Of a DNA stretch of 64,000 nt, positions 1-7,689 are shown in pieces. Positions within the stretch are counted from its first letter, which is position 1. The number at the start of each line of letters is the position of its first letter. Position numbers and translations under genes: made by a program. The notes beneath the pieces were generated by a model. It was not told where the DNA came from. It saw nothing but the letters and a program-made list of their open reading frames with translations, and did no database searches. Source of the stretch: Ga0077560 sp046330435 (GTDB taxonomy: Bacteria; Actinomycetota; Thermoleophilia; Miltoncostaeales; Miltoncostaeaceae); assembly GCA_046330435.1 (NCBI GenBank), contig JAXLST010000010.1:124001-188000 (forward strand). Reading direction: 5' to 3'.

Positions 1-207
1 GTTCTGCTCGCGGAGCCTGGGTCCGACAACCTTTGGAACGTGAGCGCGCTCGTCCCGGACGGTGCCGCCGTGGCGACTGTCGCTGGAGAGCAGCGGGAGG
101 TGCGCCACAACTTCGTCCGGTTCTCGGTCTCCAAGACGACCCCGCGCGTTGGATTCAGCGGCCCCGCGTACTCACATACGCTCGACTTGGCCGGCCTCAT
201 CCAGTAG
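1..207 (+). CDS. C-terminal fragment of an unidentified protein
   Basis: Reading from base 1 without a start codon, an open frame runs 68 codons to TAG at 205-207. The product is plausible protein sequence (for example NVSALVPDGAAVATVAGEQ, then HNFVRFSVSKTTPR), with alternating hydrophobic and polar residues like a beta-rich domain, and its codons look like the window's real genes. The 5' part lies outside the window. I recognise no family. It is probably cargo of the mobile element that ends at tRNA-Glu, or chromosomal sequence if the element's left end lies just inside the window. It is called coding on reading-frame quality only. Confidence 0.5.
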   Translation, partial: VLLAEPGSDNLWNVSALVPDGAAVATVAGEQREVRHNFVRFSVSKTTPRVGFSGPAYSHTLDLAGLIQ

Positions 208-901
208 CGACACCGTTCCTCCAGTCGGGCGATCTCCAACGCCAATGACTGAGACTTGGCGGAGGGCTTGGCTCGGGAGAGTCGACGCGGGCGAAATCGA
301 GGCCGCAGTACACAAGGCCCTCAACCGAGAGCGTGCACTGATGAGCCGGGTCCGTGCGTTGTTATGCAGGCGCTCCTTCTAGCCACATCGACGGACTCGA
401 AGCATCGAACAGGCCATTTGGTACCACGCGGGTACCACCACCGATCGTCTCCTACGCGATGAGAGGAAGTGCCTCTCGCGTCCTGAGTCCGGCTAGCGAG
501 GAACGCAGGGGTGAGGGTTCTCGCCCGCCAAAGCGGAAGGCCGTCCACATGGCAGCTGCTATGGCGCACGAGCGACGAGAGCGATGCCGGGTTCCCTACG
601 TGAGCCGCGCGCACATCGCGTTGCTGTAGGCGCTGGCAGGTTGGGCGTCTTTGCGCTGGTTGGGGCAAGGTCAATTCGGCTAACAGCCCGGACAGGGGAC
701 ACCGCGACTTGATCTCCCGCCACTCCGGGAACCGACGCCTGACGCAGTCTAGGTCTGTCTTCTGCCGCGCCGCCTCTGCGCGCGTGACTCACCGCCACCA
801 CCCCGGGGGAATATCTGGCTGAGGAAGGAGGTGATGGCCTCGAGTATCACGTCAAAGAGGTACTGCACTTGTCCACCACCTCCTTCGAATCACGCTTGCC
901 C
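208..901. other. 694-base stretch without a convincing gene
   Basis: Open frames exist on both strands, but none has the codon pattern of the real genes, a ribosome site or a recognisable product. Base composition is less GC-rich than the rest. It holds a GGTACCAC direct repeat (two copies about 419-438), a small hairpin at 461-477 (GAGAGG, 5-base loop, CCTCTC) and a long inverted repeat at 824-886 listed separately. It may be degraded element cargo. Confidence 0.5.
824..886 (-). terminator. Long inverted repeat after the secreted-protein gene
   Basis: GAAGGAGGTGATGG at 824-837 pairs with CCACCACCTCCTTC at 873-886: 14 bases with one mismatch around a 35-base loop. It starts 16 bases past the stop codon of the minus-strand gene ending at 902, so a transcription-end or RNA-stabilising hairpin is the simplest reading. 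There is no clear U-run. Confidence 0.35.
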
Positions 902-1618
902 TTAGTTGCACCAGTCGCTGATTGGCGTCGAGGCGCTGTGGGTCGGGGGCGAGATCTGCTGCCCCGGAGCGGGGCCAAACGACGCGATCGCCGTAGCGAA
1001 GTAGCTGCCGCAGCTGTTGTGGGAAACCGCGACGGCTGGGCCCGCAGCGGAAATCCCGATCGTACCGGCGCTGCCGCTCGCATCCACGTACCAAGAGCCG
1101 CTAAGCCGGTAGAGGAAGGTGGTCACGCCAATCGCCCCTACCGCGACCGTACAACGGCCGAAACCAAGCCCGGCCGGGTGAGATGTCCCGTTCCAGTACC
1201 GGACCTTGCCGGGCTGTGCCGCGCAAGTACCGATCACGACTTGTTCGGAGGCCACATCGTCCGGGAAGACTCCCGGCTGCGGCGGTGCCGTTGCCTCGGC
1301 GGGCAGAGCTTGCGCGAGCACCTTTCGAGGGTCGTCATTCGGCCCCATTGCGTCAGCCATACGTTGCGCGAAAACCTCGGCCCGCTGCCTGAAGGCTCTC
1401 ATGCTGCTCTCATCGGCTTTGCCGCCGACGGCGAGCATAGAGCGTCCCGCTGAGCGCAGTTCCTCCCGAGCGCACGCCACGAACTGCGTTGAGCCACGCT
1501 CGAGGTTGGCACAAGGTGAGTCTGGCACCTCGGGCGCCGCACCCGACACGGGGCCTGCGGCAACGACGCCAACGCCGATGACGAGGACTGAGGAGACTAA
1601 GGCTGCCCGATTCTGCAT
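902..1618 (-). CDS. Secreted protein of unknown function
   Basis: A 238-residue protein with a signal peptide: a basic start, a hydrophobic run (LVSSVLVIGVGVVAAG) and a likely cut after the SGA region. The mature part has six cysteines, including one near each end, which fits an extracellular protein with disulfides. The C-terminal half is rich in Gly, Ala, Ser and Thr, with a WYVDASGSAGT segment. I chose ATG at 1618 because AAAGGTG lies 6-8 bases upstream; a GTG three codons earlier would overlap that ribosome site. It stands alone between two repeat-containing intergenic regions inside the putative mobile element, so it is probably cargo. No family is recognised. Confidence 0.7.
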   Translation of the reverse strand: MQNRAALVSSVLVIGVGVVAAGPVSGAAPEVPDSPCANLERGSTQFVACAREELRSAGRSMLAVGGKADESSMRAFRQRAEVFAQRMADAMGPNDDPRKVLAQALPAEATAPPQPGVFPDDVASEQVVIGTCAAQPGKVRYWNGTSHPAGLGFGRCTVAVGAIGVTTFLYRLSGSWYVDASGSAGTIGISAAGPAVAVSHNSCGSYFATAIASFGPAPGQQISPPTHSASTPISDWCN

Positions 1619-1685
1619 TGGTCGCACCTTTCACGTGAAGCGATACTCAAAATCCAACACAGACTCGATCGGGTGGGCATCCGTA

Positions 1686-1726
1686 GTGGGCCGTAGTCCC
1701 AGCGGTCGTGGGCCGTAGTCCCAGCG
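1686..1726. repeat. Two 19-base direct repeats, 22-base period
   Basis: GTGGGCCGTAGTCCCAGCG occurs exactly at 1686-1704 and 1708-1726. The 22-base period puts the copies on nearly the same helix face, as in operators or iterons. Each copy contains a short internal symmetry (GGG, 7 bases, CCC). They lie 68-108 bases upstream of the secreted-protein start and about 300 bases upstream of the relaxase, so regulation of the former or element maintenance are both possible. Confidence 0.5.
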
Positions 1727-1965
1727 AATTCCGTCGAAGCGTTGTGATGGACCATCCGCGTGTCGGGAGCGTTTGCCAGCGGAGGGTCTTTCCCGGGCCT
1801 GCCGCTGCCGGCACACCTTGGGTCGGATGATTGCCGCCTCAACCTGAGATGCCCGCAAGCAGCGCACAAGATGCACTCGAAAGTGCCGGGCCTCGGCAGC
1901 GGGCTCGCGTCAGACCGGGGAAAGCCCGTTGAGAGCGCGATCTGACCGCCCGCCGACCCGGTTGG

Positions 1966-1982
1966 TCACGCCGAGAGCGTGA
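1966..1982. other. Perfect hairpin upstream of relaxase, possible oriT part
   Basis: TCACGC, CGAGA loop, GCGTGA is a perfect 6-base inverted repeat followed by GCTTTTCC. It ends 47 bases before the relaxase start. MobF relaxases nick next to an inverted repeat near their own gene, so this is a candidate oriT hairpin. A hairpin followed by TTTT could instead be a small terminator. No nic consensus is recognised. Confidence 0.25.
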
Positions 1983-2029
1983 GCTTTTCCAAGTCTTAGT
2001 GGTTCGGGCACCCCCTTTTTCGGGTCGGT

Positions 2030-5008
2030 TTGACCGTTCTCCTATGTGTGGATCTTTCTCAGACGCGGTCGTGGGGTCCGGTCGTGTTGACGGCTGCGCG
2101 GTTGCGGCCCGCTGGGGCGGCCAGGACGTACTACGAGCGGACCGTTGCCACCGATCGGGAGGCGTACTACGCAGGGGAGGGTGAGGCCCGTGGGGAGTGG
2201 GCCGGCACCGGGGCGCAGCACCTTGGCCTGACCGGTGAGGTTGCGGACGGTGAGCTGTCGGTGCTGCTGGATGGCCGGCACCCCGTCACGGGGGAGGTGC
2301 TGCGGCGGGTGGTCGGTGAGCGGGTGATCCCCAGCGAGCGCCTTGACCCGGTTTCGGGGGAGCGGCGGGTGGTGGATGTCACCCATCGGCCGGTGGTGGG
2401 GTTTGATCTGACCTTTGAGGCTCCGAAGTCGGTGAGCCTGCTGCACGCCCTCACCGACGAGCCCACGCGCGCCCAGGTCGCAGAAGCGCATCGTGCTGCG
2501 TGGCGTGACGCCCTGGTGGTGCTGGAGCGGTACGCGGCAGTCGTCCGCAGTGGCCCGCAGGGGATCGTCAGGGAGCGGACGGGGCTGGTGGCGGCGGGGT
2601 TCGTGCACCGCACCAACCGGGACGGGGACCCGCACCTGCACACCCACGTGGTGATCGCCAACCTCGGCCTCACGGGGGAGGGCACGCACCGCGCCCTCGA
2701 TGGCCGGCTGTTGCTGGCGGATTGGCGGACCGCCGCCGGGCACGTCTACCAGGCACGGTTGCGGGCGGAGCTCACCGAGCGCCTCGGCGTTCAGTGGGGG
2801 CCGGTGCGGGCGGGGCAGGCGGATCTGGCCGGTGTGCCGCGCGGGGTGATCGAGGAGTTCAGCCGTCGTCGGGCGGCGGTGCTGGAAGAAGCCCGGGCCC
2901 GGGGTGCCGACACCCATGCTGGCCGCCGCGTTGCTCAGGTGGCGACGCGTGCGGTGAAGCGCAGCGTGGATCTGGTGGTCGCACGTGAGCGGTGGCGTGC
3001 CCGTGCCGCAGAGCGCGGCCTTGACGCCCACCGGATGGAGTCACTCCGAGGCCCTGCGCGCACACCGATACCCGCACACTCCGAAACGCTTGCCGATGCG
3101 GTTCTCGGACACTCCGGAGCCACTCCGAACACCACCTCGCTGAGCACCGCGGACCTGGTGCGCGCCGTGTGCGACGCCCACCCCGACGGAGCCACCGCAC
3201 AGCAGGTCCTGGATGCCGTGGAGGCACTCACCCGCGACCCGCGGCTGGAGCGCCTGCCCGCCCCGGCCCTCGGTGCCCCGGAACGGTTCGTGCCGGTGGA
3301 GCTGGTCCGAGTCGAGGAACGGGTCCTCGAGGCAGCCCGCCAGGGCCGCGACCGGCCCGTGGCCCGCGCCTACCCGGACGCCCTCACCCACGCACTCACG
3401 CACACCCCGTTCCGACTCACCGAGGAGCAGGAGCGAGCTGCCACCCTGGTCGCGAGGACCGAGGACCGGGTGGCGTGCGTGATCGGGCACGCCGGGGCCG
3501 GCAAGACCACCGCCCTCGCCGCCGCATCCATGGCCCTGCGCGCGTCCGGGGTGGGTGTGCGCGGGTGCGCGCCCTCCGCGCAGGCGGCACGCATCCTCGG
3601 GGATGCCACCGGCATCCCAACCAGCACCCTGCACGCACTGCTCACGGACCTGCGCGCAGGCACGCTCACCCACACGGGGTCCTGCGTGATCGTCGATGAG
3701 GCCTCGATGGCCGACACCCCGACCCTCGCCGCCCTCATCCACACCGTCACCAACCACGGCGGACGGGTCGTGCTGGTCGGCGACCCCGCCCAACTCCCGG
3801 CCGTCGGACCCGGCGGGCTGTTCGCCGCTCTGACCGCCGAGGTGCAGACCACCGAACTGGTCGGCAACCGCCGCCAACACGCCGAATGGGAACGCGACGC
3901 CCTTGCCGCCCTCCGGGCGGGTGACGCCCACGAGGCATTGGCCGCGTACGCGGCACGCGGACGGATAACCCAGACCCCGGACACCCAGCAGGCACGCGCA
4001 CGGCTGGTGGAGGACTGGTGGACCGCCGCCCGAGAGACAGGAGTGGGGGAGGCGGTGATGCTGGCCCACCGCAACCGCGATGTCGACGACCTCAACGCCC
4101 TCGCGCGCGAACGGATGCGTCAGACCGGCCGCCTCGGCGCCGAACACCGGTACGCGAATGCGGTGCTCGCGGTCGGGGACCGGGTGATCTGCCGGCTCAA
4201 CGACCACGCCCTCCACGTGCGCAACGGCACCCGGGGTCGCGTCGAATCCCTCACCCCCGACCACGTCGAGCTCCGCACCGACGACGGGGAGCTGCGGACC
4301 CTGCCCGCCGAATACGCGGCAGAGCACGTCCGCCACGCATATGCGCTCACCGTGCACGCCGCCCAAGGCGCCACCGTCGACCACGCCTACGTCCTGGCCA
4401 GCGACAGCCGCCAGCTCGCCGAGTGGGGCTATGTCGCCCTCACACGCGCACGCACCCACACGCACCTCTACCTCACCGCCGAACGCGAACCCATCGGGGC
4501 ACTGGACCCCGGCCGCACCGGCGGCCTGGACGCCCTCGCACAAGCCATGACCCGCGCGACCGCAGAACCCCTGGCAACCGACCAGCTGGCTGCGGCTCGG
4601 AGTCACACCGAGTCACTCCGAACCGAAGCCGCCTGGATCCGGCAGGCACTCCGTACCGACCAACACGCACGAGACCACCGAGACCCACGCCAAGCGCTCG
4701 ATGCACGCCGCCAGCAGCTCATGGACGCACGCGACACGACACGGCCACTGACCCGCGCGCGCCGGGAGCTCACCCGCAGCATCCGCGCCATCGAGCACCG
4801 GATAGCCCAAACACCCCCGGCTCCGCCACCGTCACCACGGCCGGAACCGCCGCGCCCCGAACTCGCCGACCTCAGCAGCGGGCAACTCCAGGCCCGCCTC
4901 ACCGAGATCACCCACCTCCTGCACCCCGAACCGGAGGCGGCCCGCACACCCGAGCGCGCGCCCACACCGCAGCTTCCGGCCCCCGAGATCGACTTCGGGC
5001 CCTGGTGA
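2030..5008 (+). CDS. MobF-family relaxase-helicase (TrwC/TraI type)
   Basis: This 992-residue protein nicks one strand at oriT, stays covalently bound through a tyrosine and unwinds DNA for conjugative transfer. Residues 1 to about 310 form the TrwC relaxase domain, with the metal-binding histidine motif HLHTHVV at 202-208 and tyrosines in the N-terminal YYER segment as nucleophile candidates. Residues about 460-860 form an SF1 helicase: Walker A GHAGAGKT at 486-493, Walker B VIVDEAS starting at 553, then VHAAQGATVDHAYVL and YVALTRAR motifs. The tail is charged and proline-rich. The TTG at 2030 has no ribosome site; GTG at 2048 or near 2084 is an alternative. Its stop overlaps the next start (TGATG). 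No coupling protein (VirD4/TraD) or mating-pore gene is visible, so it may be mobilised by another element. Confidence 0.9.
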   Translation: MTVLLCVDLSQTRSWGPVVLTAARLRPAGAARTYYERTVATDREAYYAGEGEARGEWAGTGAQHLGLTGEVADGELSVLLDGRHPVTGEVLRRVVGERVIPSERLDPVSGERRVVDVTHRPVVGFDLTFEAPKSVSLLHALTDEPTRAQVAEAHRAAWRDALVVLERYAAVVRSGPQGIVRERTGLVAAGFVHRTNRDGDPHLHTHVVIANLGLTGEGTHRALDGRLLLADWRTAAGHVYQARLRAELTERLGVQWGPVRAGQADLAGVPRGVIEEFSRRRAAVLEEARARGADTHAGRRVAQVATRAVKRSVDLVVARERWRARAAERGLDAHRMESLRGPARTPIPAHSETLADAVLGHSGATPNTTSLSTADLVRAVCDAHPDGATAQQVLDAVEALTRDPRLERLPAPALGAPERFVPVELVRVEERVLEAARQGRDRPVARAYPDALTHALTHTPFRLTEEQERAATLVARTEDRVACVIGHAGAGKTTALAAASMALRASGVGVRGCAPSAQAARILGDATGIPTSTLHALLTDLRAGTLTHTGSCVIVDEASMADTPTLAALIHTVTNHGGRVVLVGDPAQLPAVGPGGLFAALTAEVQTTELVGNRRQHAEWERDALAALRAGDAHEALAAYAARGRITQTPDTQQARARLVEDWWTAARETGVGEAVMLAHRNRDVDDLNALARERMRQTGRLGAEHRYANAVLAVGDRVICRLNDHALHVRNGTRGRVESLTPDHVELRTDDGELRTLPAEYAAEHVRHAYALTVHAAQGATVDHAYVLASDSRQLAEWGYVALTRARTHTHLYLTAEREPIGALDPGRTGGLDALAQAMTRATAEPLATDQLAAARSHTESLRTEAAWIRQALRTDQHARDHRDPRQALDARRQQLMDARDTTRPLTRARRELTRSIRAIEHRIAQTPPAPPPSPRPEPPRPELADLSSGQLQARLTEITHLLHPEPEAARTPERAPTPQLPAPEIDFGPW

Positions 5009-5265
5009 TGACCACGCACCGCCACGCACCGTTCGACGGGGCGCTGCTCACCATCGCCGAGGCGGCCGAGCACCTGGGCGTGTCCCGGCGGACGCTGGAG
5101 CGGCGGATCGCGGCCGGCGCGCTGGCGGTGTTCCGCGATGGCAGCGTCGTGCGGATCGCGGGCGTCGAGCTGCGCCGCTACGTGGCCGCGCACACCGCCC
5201 GACGGCCGACGGCGGGCGATCCCAGCAGCGCCCCGAGAACACTCCCGCGCCGCCTGTGGGACTGA
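5008..5265 (+). CDS. Helix-turn-helix excisionase-like protein
   Basis: An 85-residue protein with a MerR/excisionase-type HTH: LTIAEAAEHLGVSRRTLER followed by GALAVFRDGSVVRI and a LRRYV helix, the layout of DNA-binding excise proteins. Its ATG overlaps the relaxase stop (TGATG), which implies translational coupling, and the integrase follows directly. By position it is probably the recombination directionality factor (Xis) that helps the integrase excise the element. The same fold is also found in small transcriptional regulators, so direct evidence covers only the HTH. Confidence 0.75.
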   Translation: MTTHRHAPFDGALLTIAEAAEHLGVSRRTLERRIAAGALAVFRDGSVVRIAGVELRRYVAAHTARRPTAGDPSSAPRTLPRRLWD

Positions 5266-5312
5266 ACGAACGTCACTGCCCCGCGTGCGGCCGCGGCCAT
5301 AGCGTCACCTCC

Positions 5313-6560
5313 ATGCCGCCCACCAAGTATCCCGGCGTCGACGTCCGCTCCGGCGCGCGGGGGACCACCTACCGCGCCCGCGTGCGCCGCGGGGGCGTCA
5401 GCCACACCCGCAGCTTCCCGACGCTCCACGCCGCCCTGACCTGGCAGGCGCAGATGCTCGACGGCGGCACCGACGCCGCACCAGCACCTATGCAGCCGCC
5501 AGCTCCGCCGAAGGTCGAGCCAACGCCGACGCCACGAGGCCGAAGGGCCGTCCCACCGACGCCCCCCACGGTCACCACGCTCGCCCAGCAGCTGTGCCGC
5601 GGCATGGTCGCCGGCACCATCCGCAACCGCAACGGCGGGCCCTACAAGCCCTCGGTCGTGCGCAAGTACGAGAGCACGCTGCGCATCGACGTGCTGCCCC
5701 GCATCGGAGACGAGCCCGTCACCGCCATCCAGCGCGGCCAGCTGCAGCGGATGGTCGACGAACTCGCCGTGGAACGCTCACCCGAGCACGCCCGCAAGGC
5801 CCTCGTCGCGATTCGCGTGCTCATGCGCCTCGCCGACCGCGACGGCCTGATCGACAACGACCCCTGCCGCGGCGTCCGCGCACCGGCCGATCCGGAGCCC
5901 ATGCGGGCGGCACGCGTGCTGGAGCCCCACGAGATCACCGCGATCATCGACGCCGCCGACCAGGACGACCTGCGCCTGGGCCGGTCACTCGGCGGGCCGC
6001 TGCTGGCCCTGCTCGCCTTCACCGGCCTGCGCCTGGGCGAGGCCCTCGCCCTGCCCTGGGGCCCCGAGGGCGTGGACCTCGACAACCGCTGCCTCCACGT
6101 GCTGCGCGCCATGGACCGCGTCCGAGGGATCGATGGGCGGTTCCCGTTCATCCCTCCCAAGACGCGCTCGAGCCGCCGCACCGTCCCCATCGGCGCCGAC
6201 CTCACCCGGCGACTGGTGGCCCACCGGGCGCGCAGCCGGACCCCGCAGGATGGCGAGCTGGTGTTCACCGAACTCGGCCGGCCGCTGATCCCCAACAGCC
6301 AGCCGCGGAGAGCCTTCCAGCGCGCCGTCCGTGACGGCGGCATCCACGAACCCTTCCCGAAGCTCCACGACCTGCGCCATGCCTATGCAAGCGCGCTGCT
6401 CGCCGCCGGGCTCACCGTCCACGCCGTCGCTCAGCTGCTCGGCCACTCATCACCGCAGCTGGTCATGGCCAGGTACGGCCACGCCTACCGCACCGAGGTC
6501 CTCTCGGCCGCCGACCGCCTCGACGCGCTGATGGCCGAGCGGGGTACCCGGGCCGCCTGA
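5313..6560 (+). CDS. Tyrosine recombinase (phage-type integrase)
   Basis: A 415-residue site-specific recombinase. The N-terminal part (PPTKYPGVDVRSG onward) resembles an arm-type DNA-binding domain, followed by a SAM-like core-binding domain (about 95-190) and a catalytic domain. Visible catalytic elements are the first arginine in FTGLRLGEAL, HDLRHAYAS (His and second Arg), LGHSS and the nucleophile tyrosine in MARYGHAY. I chose ATG at 5313, because the protein then begins directly with the arm domain; GTG at 5256 would add 19 residues including CPACGRGH and overlap the previous gene. It is last in the relaxase-xis-int operon and ends 165 bases from the 3' end of tRNA-Glu, the usual arrangement when an integrase inserts its element at a tRNA. 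Confidence 0.92.
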   Translation: MPPTKYPGVDVRSGARGTTYRARVRRGGVSHTRSFPTLHAALTWQAQMLDGGTDAAPAPMQPPAPPKVEPTPTPRGRRAVPPTPPTVTTLAQQLCRGMVAGTIRNRNGGPYKPSVVRKYESTLRIDVLPRIGDEPVTAIQRGQLQRMVDELAVERSPEHARKALVAIRVLMRLADRDGLIDNDPCRGVRAPADPEPMRAARVLEPHEITAIIDAADQDDLRLGRSLGGPLLALLAFTGLRLGEALALPWGPEGVDLDNRCLHVLRAMDRVRGIDGRFPFIPPKTRSSRRTVPIGADLTRRLVAHRARSRTPQDGELVFTELGRPLIPNSQPRRAFQRAVRDGGIHEPFPKLHDLRHAYASALLAAGLTVHAVAQLLGHSSPQLVMARYGHAYRTEVLSAADRLDALMAERGTRAA

Positions 6561-6592
6561 GCGACTCCCGTCTGCGGGGGGCTGCGGGGCTC

Positions 6593-6629
6593 CCAAACGT
6601 GGACCAATTTGGACCAAACGTGGACCAAT
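6593..6629. repeat. Two 16-base direct repeats, candidate integrase arm sites
   Basis: CCAAACGTGGACCAAT is found at 6593-6608 and again, identical, at 6614-6629, with a start-to-start spacing of 21 bases (two helical turns). The linker repeats TTTGGACCAA. They sit between the integrase stop and tRNA-Glu, where arm-type sites of phage-like integrases are expected. The role is inferred. Confidence 0.5.
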
Positions 6630-6670
6630 CGGGGCGGAGCGTGTCGTTCCGCGTCATCCGGTGCCGCAAC

Positions 6671-6722
6671 CACGAAACCCCCGGGAACCGCTTCGCAGAG
6701 CGGTTTTCCGAGGGTTTCGGTG
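6671..6722 (+). terminator. Nested hairpin terminator after integrase
   Basis: The inner stem ACCGCT, 6-base loop, AGCGGT (6687-6704) is followed by TTTT, a good rightward terminator. An outer pairing (CACGAAACCC with GGGTTTCGGTG) extends it to 6671-6722. It separates the integrase operon from the opposing tRNA-Glu gene. Confidence 0.65.
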
Positions 6723-6725
6723 AGG

Positions 6726-6798
6726 TAGCGCATACGGGATTCGAACCCGTGTTACCGCCGTGAGAGGGCGGCGTCCTAGGCCCCTAGACGAATGCGCC
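6726..6798 (-). tRNA. tRNA-Glu (anticodon CTC)
   Basis: The cloverleaf on the minus strand has acceptor GGCGCAT paired with ATGCGCT (first pair G-U), an anticodon arm with loop CCCTCTCAC giving anticodon CTC, and the T-arm GGGTTCGAATCCC. The discriminator is A and no CCA is encoded. Its 3' end faces the integrase, so it is the likely integration target; an intact gene next to the integrase is expected if the element restores the 3' end. Confidence 0.95.
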
Positions 6799-6829
6799 GT
6801 GGCCCGCATTATGCCCGATGAATCGTGAG

Positions 6830-6900
6830 CTGGGGGAGGAGGACTCGAACCCCCACTACTAGGGCCAGAACCTAGCGTCCTACCATTAGACGATCCCCCA
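6830..6900 (-). tRNA. tRNA-Gln (anticodon CTG)
   Basis: The minus-strand cloverleaf has acceptor TGGGGGA paired with TCCCCCA, anticodon stem CTAGG/CCTAG around TTCTGGC (anticodon CTG) and a T-arm with GGTTCGAGTCC. The unpaired-looking first U and the discriminator G are typical of bacterial tRNA-Gln. No CCA is encoded. It lies 31 bases from tRNA-Glu on the same strand, probably in one transcript. Confidence 0.95.
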
Positions 6901-6940
6901 ACGGCTCATCGAGCGTCGGCACGGTAGCACATGGACTTGA

Positions 6941-6976
6941 CGGTCCGGGCACCTCCGGGGGAGGACACCCGGACCG
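6941..6976 (-). terminator. GC-rich hairpin after collagen-like gene
   Basis: CGGTCCGGG (6941-6949) pairs perfectly with CCCGGACCG (6968-6976), and inside it CCTCC pairs with GGAGG. It begins 13 bases beyond the stop of the minus-strand gene ending at 6989. There is no U-run, as is common in high-GC actinobacteria. Confidence 0.55.
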
Positions 6977-6988
6977 CATTCGAGGGGC

Positions 6989-7621
6989 CTAGTAACCGTC
7001 CGTCGTGACGTTCTGGATGCGCGTCACCACGAGGGTCGCGCCGGTCGCCGAGGCGTTCGCCGAATCGGCGGTGCAGGCGAGGGTGATCTTCCCCGGGGTG
7101 TCCAGCACGCCGGCCGCCACGACGGGGATCGTGACCTTGTCGCCGTTGCCGACGGTGGCGGAGCCCGCCGAGGAGTTCGCGCCGATCGTGAGGGTGCACG
7201 TCACCGTCGCGCCCGCGCCGGAGCCGGCCACCTGGACGGTCGCGACGCCGGTGTAGCCGCCGGTCGCGGTGTCCTGCGCGATGAGCTCGACCGAGGTGGT
7301 GCCCAGCGGCTTGGTGGTCGTGAGCTTCGACGACGCCGCGGCGGTGATGCCGGGAGGGCCCTGGGGGCCGGGAGGGCCCTGCGCGCCGGCCGCGCCCTGG
7401 GCGCCGGTGGTGCCGCCCGAGCCGATCCTCGCGATCTTGGAGCGAAGGAAGGAGCTCAGGTCCACCTGCTGGATGGAGCCGTTCTTGATGTCCTTCCCGG
7501 TGAGGGACCCGTCGACGACGTTCCCGCCCTTCACCACGAGCTTGTTGGCGGCGAACGCTCCGCCGGCGCCGAGCAGCGCGCCGGTGGCGAGCACGGCCAC
7601 CACGGTCTGGGCACGGACCAC
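6989..7621 (-). CDS. Secreted protein with short collagen-like repeat
   Basis: A 210-residue protein. Residues 1-25 form a signal peptide (VVAVLATGALLGAGGAFA). Residues 26-68 have the pattern VVDGSLTGKDIKNGSI, which in other actinobacterial secreted proteins forms beta-solenoid-like repeats. Seven Gly-X-Y triplets at 70-90 (GAQGPPGPQGPP) resemble collagen, followed by a beta-rich domain with one cysteine pair. It is probably a cell-surface or secreted structural protein; no enzyme motif is seen. The GTG start at 7621 follows GGGGGTG. It is transcribed alone towards the tRNAs, with a hairpin after its stop. Confidence 0.75.
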   Translation of the reverse strand: MVRAQTVVAVLATGALLGAGGAFAANKLVVKGGNVVDGSLTGKDIKNGSIQQVDLSSFLRSKIARIGSGGTTGAQGAAGAQGPPGPQGPPGITAAASSKLTTTKPLGTTSVELIAQDTATGGYTGVATVQVAGSGAGATVTCTLTIGANSSAGSATVGNGDKVTIPVVAAGVLDTPGKITLACTADSANASATGATLVVTRIQNVTTDGY

Positions 7622-7689
7622 GGGACACCCCCGAATTCGGTTGCGGTTTCCAATCGCAACCTATGGCATCGCCACCCCGGGGTCCAGCG

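Larger units (their letters stand above)
1619..2029. other. Intergenic region between secreted protein and relaxase
   Basis: No convincing gene in 411 bases. It must hold the promoter of the leftward secreted-protein gene and the control region of the rightward relaxase gene. It contains a 19-base tandem repeat at 1686-1726 and a perfect hairpin at 1966-1982, both listed separately. Relaxase genes commonly have their origin of transfer just upstream, so oriT is expected here. Confidence 0.5.

Noticed and set aside
321..674. A 117-codon minus-strand open frame
   Set aside because: No ribosome site, poor codon pattern and no recognisable product.
4018..5007. The upstream extension of the HTH gene frame inside the relaxase gene
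   Set aside because: Its first 330 codons are an Arg/Pro-rich shadow of the relaxase; real protein begins at ATG 5008.
1..6600. A second copy of the tRNA-Glu 3' end (att repeat)
   Set aside because: No copy of the T-arm sequence was found by eye in this stretch, so the left attachment site must be outside the window.
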